This document shows, in pieces, positions 60,117 through 64,000 of a stretch of DNA of 64,000 nucleotides. The notes below the pieces were generated by a model. It was not told the origin of the DNA, ran no database searches, and worked only from the letters and a program-made list of their open reading frames with translations. The stretch covers positions 2,790,001-2,854,000 of the forward strand of contig NZ_JUGR01000001.1 in NCBI RefSeq assembly GCF_000800015.1. Direction: 5' to 3'. Source of the stretch: Terriglobus sp. TAA 43 (GTDB lineage: Bacteria; Acidobacteriota; Terriglobia; Terriglobales; Acidobacteriaceae). Positions within the stretch are counted from its first letter, which is position 1; every line of letters begins with the position of its first letter. A program made the translations under genes and the position numbers.

Positions 60117-62795
60117 TTAGAACAGCCGCTCTGCCCGGCGCAGATTGCCTGCGGTGCCTATGTTGGCCAATGTGAAGTTGAAGCGATAGGCATTTTCGTT
60201 ACGAATGCTGCCCAGTTCGTATTTGCGGTATTCGCCAGAGATGCCGCAGCAATTCCAGTTGTAGGAAACCTGTGATGCCGCGTACTGTACCTGCGACAGC
60301 TTCAGATCGATACCGGCATTGGCGGCAATGCTAAGGCCGGGCTTTGCAGGAGTTCCGTAGCCCAGCAGAACACGGAGCTGGCTGAAGTCGCTGATCAGGG
60401 ACGTAGCGGTGCTGCCGCCGCCGGTGTCGGTGGTGAAGCGTCCCGGAGCGTAGAGGCGAGCGTGGCTTAGTCCGCCAAAGAAGTTGCCCTGATGAAAGTC
60501 CAGGAACACGTTGCTCTGACGCATGCGTCCCGCGTGCAGGTCATAGGCCATGTCCCATTCCACGTCGATGTGGTCCGTGGCGCTGAGCTTCATCTCGCTC
60601 ACGAGGGGCGAGGCGCTGCGAAAGTCTGTGAGGAACGCGATGCCGCTTAGATCCAGCGTGCTGTCCAGAACATTTCGGCGATTCAATACCACCACGCCAT
60701 CGGGGTTCGTCGGTGTGAGGAGTCCGCCGAACGTGTCGTCGAAGTAGTGGCGCTGCACCAGCTTCCAGCGAATGGTTTCGCGTGTGCCGCCACAGGACGA
60801 GTTCGTTTCTGCGGGGTCTTCGTTCGCACCGCAGGCGCGTTCCTTGGTGGGGCGTAGGAACAGGCGTTGCGTGAATCCGTACTCCAACTCGTTGCGGTTT
60901 GCGACAACGTCTGTGTCGTCGAAGCGTAGTGTGCGAGCAAAGTCTGTAACGCCGCTTGCGTAGCGGTAGTTCATTTCAGGTTCGATGGTGTGCCGCGCTT
61001 CACGTCCTAGCAGCTTGCGGAAGGCGCCCGTATCGAAGGTGCGTTCCAGCACGGGGAAACGCATCTCCATGCCCGCTTCCGTCACAAAGCGATTCAGGCC
61101 GGGCGTGCGTTCCGTGGGAACTGGACCGGGCAGCGCTGTCGCGGAGCGCGAGTGTGAGTAATAGGTATCGTGCAGACCGACTGAGGGGCGGAAACGGAAC
61201 CCCGCGAAACCAAAGGGCATGGCAAGCTGCGGATGAACGTCGTAACGACTCACCAGGTCTGATGCGAAGCCTGTCTGCGCTGAGGGGGTGCCCTGGGTGC
61301 GCTTCAGCCCTGCATACTGCATGGTGGAGCTCCACAGGAAGGGCGTGGTGCCAATGCGACGTTCCAGCGAATCCAGATCGAACACAGGTGCGTGAAAGAT
61401 ACGGATCTGCTCGCCCGTGCTGACAATCTTGAGACCCTGATAACGATCTGTTTCGAAGGCGGCCACATAGCCGTTGCGGGCGGTCGTGCCATACAGATAC
61501 GACTTGATGTCGGACGACACAGCCTGATTGAAGTTGTCAGTGAAGGCTTCGCGATAGATGTAGCTGCTCAGGTATTCGGCATCGGCGGCGACGCGTGTAT
61601 GCAGCCTGAAGTCCTTGCGACCAGAGAACGCCACATCTTCACCACCCTGATTCACATAGGTGTTCGTCGTGGTCGTCTTGCCATTGGTCGTGGTGGTGGT
61701 TGCCTGATAAAAACCGCGATCCAGCAGGCCGGAGTAACGCGCGCGCAGGAAATCGTTATTGCGACCCTGCATACGGAAGTTGGCGGCCTGTTCCCATCCG
61801 CGACGTGAGAAGTATTCCGCACCCACCGTCAGGTCGGCCGAGCGGCCTAGCGTCATGTAGAACTGTTCGCCGATCACGATGCCCTTGGTGCTCGAGTTGC
61901 CGAAGATGGGAATCATGAAGCCGCTCTGGCGTTCTTCGCTATCGGTGGGGTGCGTGGCGTACGGCAGGAAAAACACCGGGATGTTGTACAGCCGGAAGAG
62001 GGTGTTCTTCGCGCGGGCTTTTCCATCGCGTATCAGGAAGTGTCCGGCGGCAAGCTGCCAGTCCGGACGTGGCAACTGGCAGCTTGTCACCGTACCGTCG
62101 ATGATCTCCATCTGCTGCGGCCCGGTACGGATGACTTCACGGCCGGTGAACAGGAAAGGATTATCTGTGGTGTAGGTAGTGCTGCGGATTGTCTGCACTA
62201 CGCCGCCAGTCTGCAATACACCGGTCGCCGGCTTCACGCTGGTCGTCAGTTTTACGCCAATGGAGCCGGACACGTTGTACATGCGACCGTTTTCCGTATG
62301 GATGTTCAGCAGCGCGCGGCTGGCCTGCATGCTTTCACGGCCACTGTCCGCCGTGATGTGCACGTGGCCTTCAGCTTCCGCGTCACCGGTGGTCTGGTCA
62401 TAACGGATGTGGTCAGCTTCCAGTCGATAGTCGCCGTAGGTGACCACCACGTTGCCATCCAGCAGCAGCATGTTGCCATTTCGGCTCTGGCGGTCGCTAT
62501 CGATGGTGATCTTTTTTGCTGAAGGCTCCGGCACAGGGACGGCTGTGGGAAACCGTTCCGTGCCCGGATCCTGCGGCAGATCGCGCGATTGCGGCGTTGC
62601 GGCAGAGGATGTATCCGCAGGGGGTTCCTTGGCAGTTACCTGCTGTGCCGTCGCAGACACTCCAAACGCTGCTGCCAAAGTGATACACCAGCAAATACAG
62701 GCTTCGCGCACGGATGCGAAGCCAGGCGGCAACACCCCGGAGCGCGTGCTGGATGTCTGCGTTACGTTCTTCCGGAAAATGGCGTTGCTGCTCAC
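60117..62795 (-). CDS. lptD: LPS-assembly outer-membrane protein LptD (GTG start)
   Basis: An 892-residue protein: signal segment (about 28-52), a periplasmic OstA/LptA-like jellyroll (KKITIDSDRQ; NMLLLDGNVVVTYGDYRLEAD), then the barrel domain with GYVAAFETDRYQG, HTIEPEMNYRYASGV and a terminal strand. It inserts LPS into the outer leaflet with LptE. I favour GTG 62795; upstream codons read as the promoter region of the divergent gene. It heads the minus-strand outer-membrane unit down to lpxA. Cysteines near CQLPRPDW and in EERACGANED may form disulfides. Confidence 0.9.
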   Translation of the reverse strand: MSSNAIFRKNVTQTSSTRSGVLPPGFASVREACICWCITLAAAFGVSATAQQVTAKEPPADTSSAATPQSRDLPQDPGTERFPTAVPVPEPSAKKITIDSDRQSRNGNMLLLDGNVVVTYGDYRLEADHIRYDQTTGDAEAEGHVHITADSGRESMQASRALLNIHTENGRMYNVSGSIGVKLTTSVKPATGVLQTGGVVQTIRSTTYTTDNPFLFTGREVIRTGPQQMEIIDGTVTSCQLPRPDWQLAAGHFLIRDGKARAKNTLFRLYNIPVFFLPYATHPTDSEERQSGFMIPIFGNSSTKGIVIGEQFYMTLGRSADLTVGAEYFSRRGWEQAANFRMQGRNNDFLRARYSGLLDRGFYQATTTTTNGKTTTTNTYVNQGGEDVAFSGRKDFRLHTRVAADAEYLSSYIYREAFTDNFNQAVSSDIKSYLYGTTARNGYVAAFETDRYQGLKIVSTGEQIRIFHAPVFDLDSLERRIGTTPFLWSSTMQYAGLKRTQGTPSAQTGFASDLVSRYDVHPQLAMPFGFAGFRFRPSVGLHDTYYSHSRSATALPGPVPTERTPGLNRFVTEAGMEMRFPVLERTFDTGAFRKLLGREARHTIEPEMNYRYASGVTDFARTLRFDDTDVVANRNELEYGFTQRLFLRPTKERACGANEDPAETNSSCGGTRETIRWKLVQRHYFDDTFGGLLTPTNPDGVVVLNRRNVLDSTLDLSGIAFLTDFRSASPLVSEMKLSATDHIDVEWDMAYDLHAGRMRQSNVFLDFHQGNFFGGLSHARLYAPGRFTTDTGGGSTATSLISDFSQLRVLLGYGTPAKPGLSIAANAGIDLKLSQVQYAASQVSYNWNCCGISGEYRKYELGSIRNENAYRFNFTLANIGTAGNLRRAERLF

Positions 62796-62826
62796 TGAAG
62801 TTTCTATTCTACGAAAGTGAGACGCC

Positions 62827-64000
62827 TTGAGCACCGCGAGCCCTCTCCCCCTGCAGCCGCTACCCGCTGGCACCGTTTCTGAAGAGGAAGCACGCGCCCT
62901 CAAGCGTGAGATTGCCAACCGCCTGGCCGAGCACCGCCAGCGCCGCGGACGTCCCTCGGAGATGCAGACCTCGCTGCCGATTGAGGTCCCCGCACCACGT
63001 CATCGCGTTGCGGACTCTGTGGCCGCCCGTTACGCCCGATCCGTTTCCTATAGTGACTTTCTAAAGCAGGAAGCAGAGGCCGCCATCCGGCAGGCCGAGG
63101 CAGCCGCCGAGGTGGCTCGCCGCAATGCTGAGGCCATTGCCGCCGCGCAGCAGCAGCTTCTGGAAGAGATTGAGCAGTGGAACGAACCGGTAGCGCCCCA
63201 GCCGGAAGCGCATGGCCCTGCCGAGGTCATCACCTTTGCTGCGCCGGTGGAGACGGAATCGCCGCTGGGAGTTTCTGAAGCTGTTACGGAATCCCGGATT
63301 GTGGCGGTCGACGAGCCCGTGAGCGTTCCGGCACCGCAGATCGCAGAACCTGCTGCAGCGCCCGTTGTGGCGCAGTCTGTGGTTGCAGCGCCTCCTGCTC
63401 GTCCGGATTTTGCGCAGGTGTTCACCGCTGCGGTCAATGAGATTCAGGAACGACCAGCAACCCTGGCTGAGCGCCTGGGGCTGGCTACCGGACCGTTGGA
63501 TTCTGCTGTAGCCCTGCCGACGAACCTGATTGAATTTCCTCGCCAGCTTGTGGCCGCACGCAAGGCTCGTCCGCGTCTGGCGGAAGGTCCTCTGCGTGAA
63601 GAAGCAGATGCCGCGCCAGAGCGTGCGCAGCTTCGCATCTTTGAGGTGGAAGCCAGTGCCGTCTCAACGGAGCCTGTGATCGAAAGTATTCTGCCGGAGT
63701 GGCACACCATCCGTCTGGATGTGGATGCGTCGGTGCGCATGGCAGAGTCGCCCGATGCACAGATCTCATTCGCTATGCCGCTTTATGTGGCACCGGGCAG
63801 CCAGCGCATGATGGCGTTCCTGGTGGATGCCTGCTGCGTTGTCACTGGATTCCTGATGGCGGTAACGGTGGCGGCTTACGCTTCGCCGGTTCTGCCCACG
63901 GGACTGTCTGCGGTGTTGGCTTCGGTGGTCACATTGTTTGCCTTTGCCATTGGCTACCAGGCACTGTTCTTCTCACTGAGCGGCACCACGCCGGGTATGC
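62827..64000 (+). CDS. RDD-family membrane protein, partial (TTG start)
   Basis: Runs off the window. After an in-frame stop at 62818 the frame is open to the end, starting most plausibly at TTG 62827; an ATG at 62962 is the alternative. About 315 residues are charged or Ala-, Glu- and Pro-rich, with a likely coiled-coil (KQEAEAAIRQAEAAAEVA near 79-96). From residue 317 (MPLYVAPGSQRMMAFLVDACCV) the sequence becomes hydrophobic and matches an RDD domain. The first helices are visible; the second half is missing. Function unknown. It diverges from lptD. Confidence 0.75.
   Translation, partial: MSTASPLPLQPLPAGTVSEEEARALKREIANRLAEHRQRRGRPSEMQTSLPIEVPAPRHRVADSVAARYARSVSYSDFLKQEAEAAIRQAEAAAEVARRNAEAIAAAQQQLLEEIEQWNEPVAPQPEAHGPAEVITFAAPVETESPLGVSEAVTESRIVAVDEPVSVPAPQIAEPAAAPVVAQSVVAAPPARPDFAQVFTAAVNEIQERPATLAERLGLATGPLDSAVALPTNLIEFPRQLVAARKARPRLAEGPLREEADAAPERAQLRIFEVEASAVSTEPVIESILPEWHTIRLDVDASVRMAESPDAQISFAMPLYVAPGSQRMMAFLVDACCVVTGFLMAVTVAAYASPVLPTGLSAVLASVVTLFAFAIGYQALFFSLSGTTPGM

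Noticed and set aside
63048-63769. Minus-strand frames opposite the last gene
   Set aside because: The plus strand carries a coiled-coil and an RDD domain in one open frame; the minus frames are shadows.
1-64000. tRNA, rRNA, prophage or insertion-sequence genes
   Set aside because: I looked for tRNA-like folds in gaps and for transposase, integrase or phage proteins and found none.

Overview
The window looks like chromosomal DNA of an Acidobacteriota member, probably family Acidobacteriaceae (Terriglobus/Granulicella/Edaphobacter type). This is inferred from gene content, not from a marker tree. The signs are two very large Oar-like TonB-dependent receptors without SusD partners, a tandem pair of TIGR03435 proteins, several Tat-exported Gfo/Idh/MocA and TIM-barrel sugar enzymes, three PQQ quinoproteins, high G+C, and a Gram-negative lipid A/LPS gene set. 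I see no phage, insertion sequence, CRISPR array, rRNA or tRNA.

Layout. 1-3.4 kb: a plus-strand operon for an exported DUF1080 (3-keto-disaccharide hydrolase family) protein, a dihaem cytochrome c and a PQQ dehydrogenase. 3.6-9.4 kb: a lipoprotein, an exported amidase, small proteins, then dnaB (preceded by a cluster of DnaA-box-like sites) and a cold-shock gene. 9.5-29.6 kb: a carbohydrate locus. A ROK regulator heads a tightly packed minus-strand operon of three Gfo/Idh/MocA oxidoreductases, two TIM-barrel isomerases, a SIS sugar-phosphate isomerase and msrA. It faces a plus-strand set with a TonB receptor, an M81 metallopeptidase, another TIM barrel, CutC and a sulfatase. A minus-strand PQQ dehydrogenase and an N-acetylglucosamine-kinase-like gene follow. 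29.7-41 kb: a second sugar regulon with a TonB receptor, two SDRs, an MFS hexuronate-type transporter, an exported TIM barrel, a haem/PQQ fusion dehydrogenase and a LacI regulator. Six LacI-type operator sites lie in front of exactly these units. 41-50 kb: housekeeping genes (tgt, folK, lpxC, efp, hisS), an ArsR/SDR pair and a TIGR03435 pair. 50-64 kb: an acidic/basic histone H1-like protein, a GNAT, a peroxiredoxin, lpxI, and a minus-strand outer-membrane cluster (lptD, SDR, LolA-like protein, lipoprotein, methyltransferase, fabZ, lpxA). An RDD-family membrane protein runs off the end.

How the genes fit together. The strongest signal is a two-compartment sugar metabolism. Related enzyme families occur both as Tat/Sec-exported proteins and as signal-less cytosolic copies. 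They are linked to periplasmic quinoprotein oxidation, outer-membrane receptors and dedicated regulators. The families point to oxidation of sugars or glycosides (3-keto-glycoside-type chemistry and amino-sugar metabolism are the best guesses), but the substrates cannot be read from the sequence. The LacI regulon at 29.7-41 kb is the best-supported regulatory prediction.
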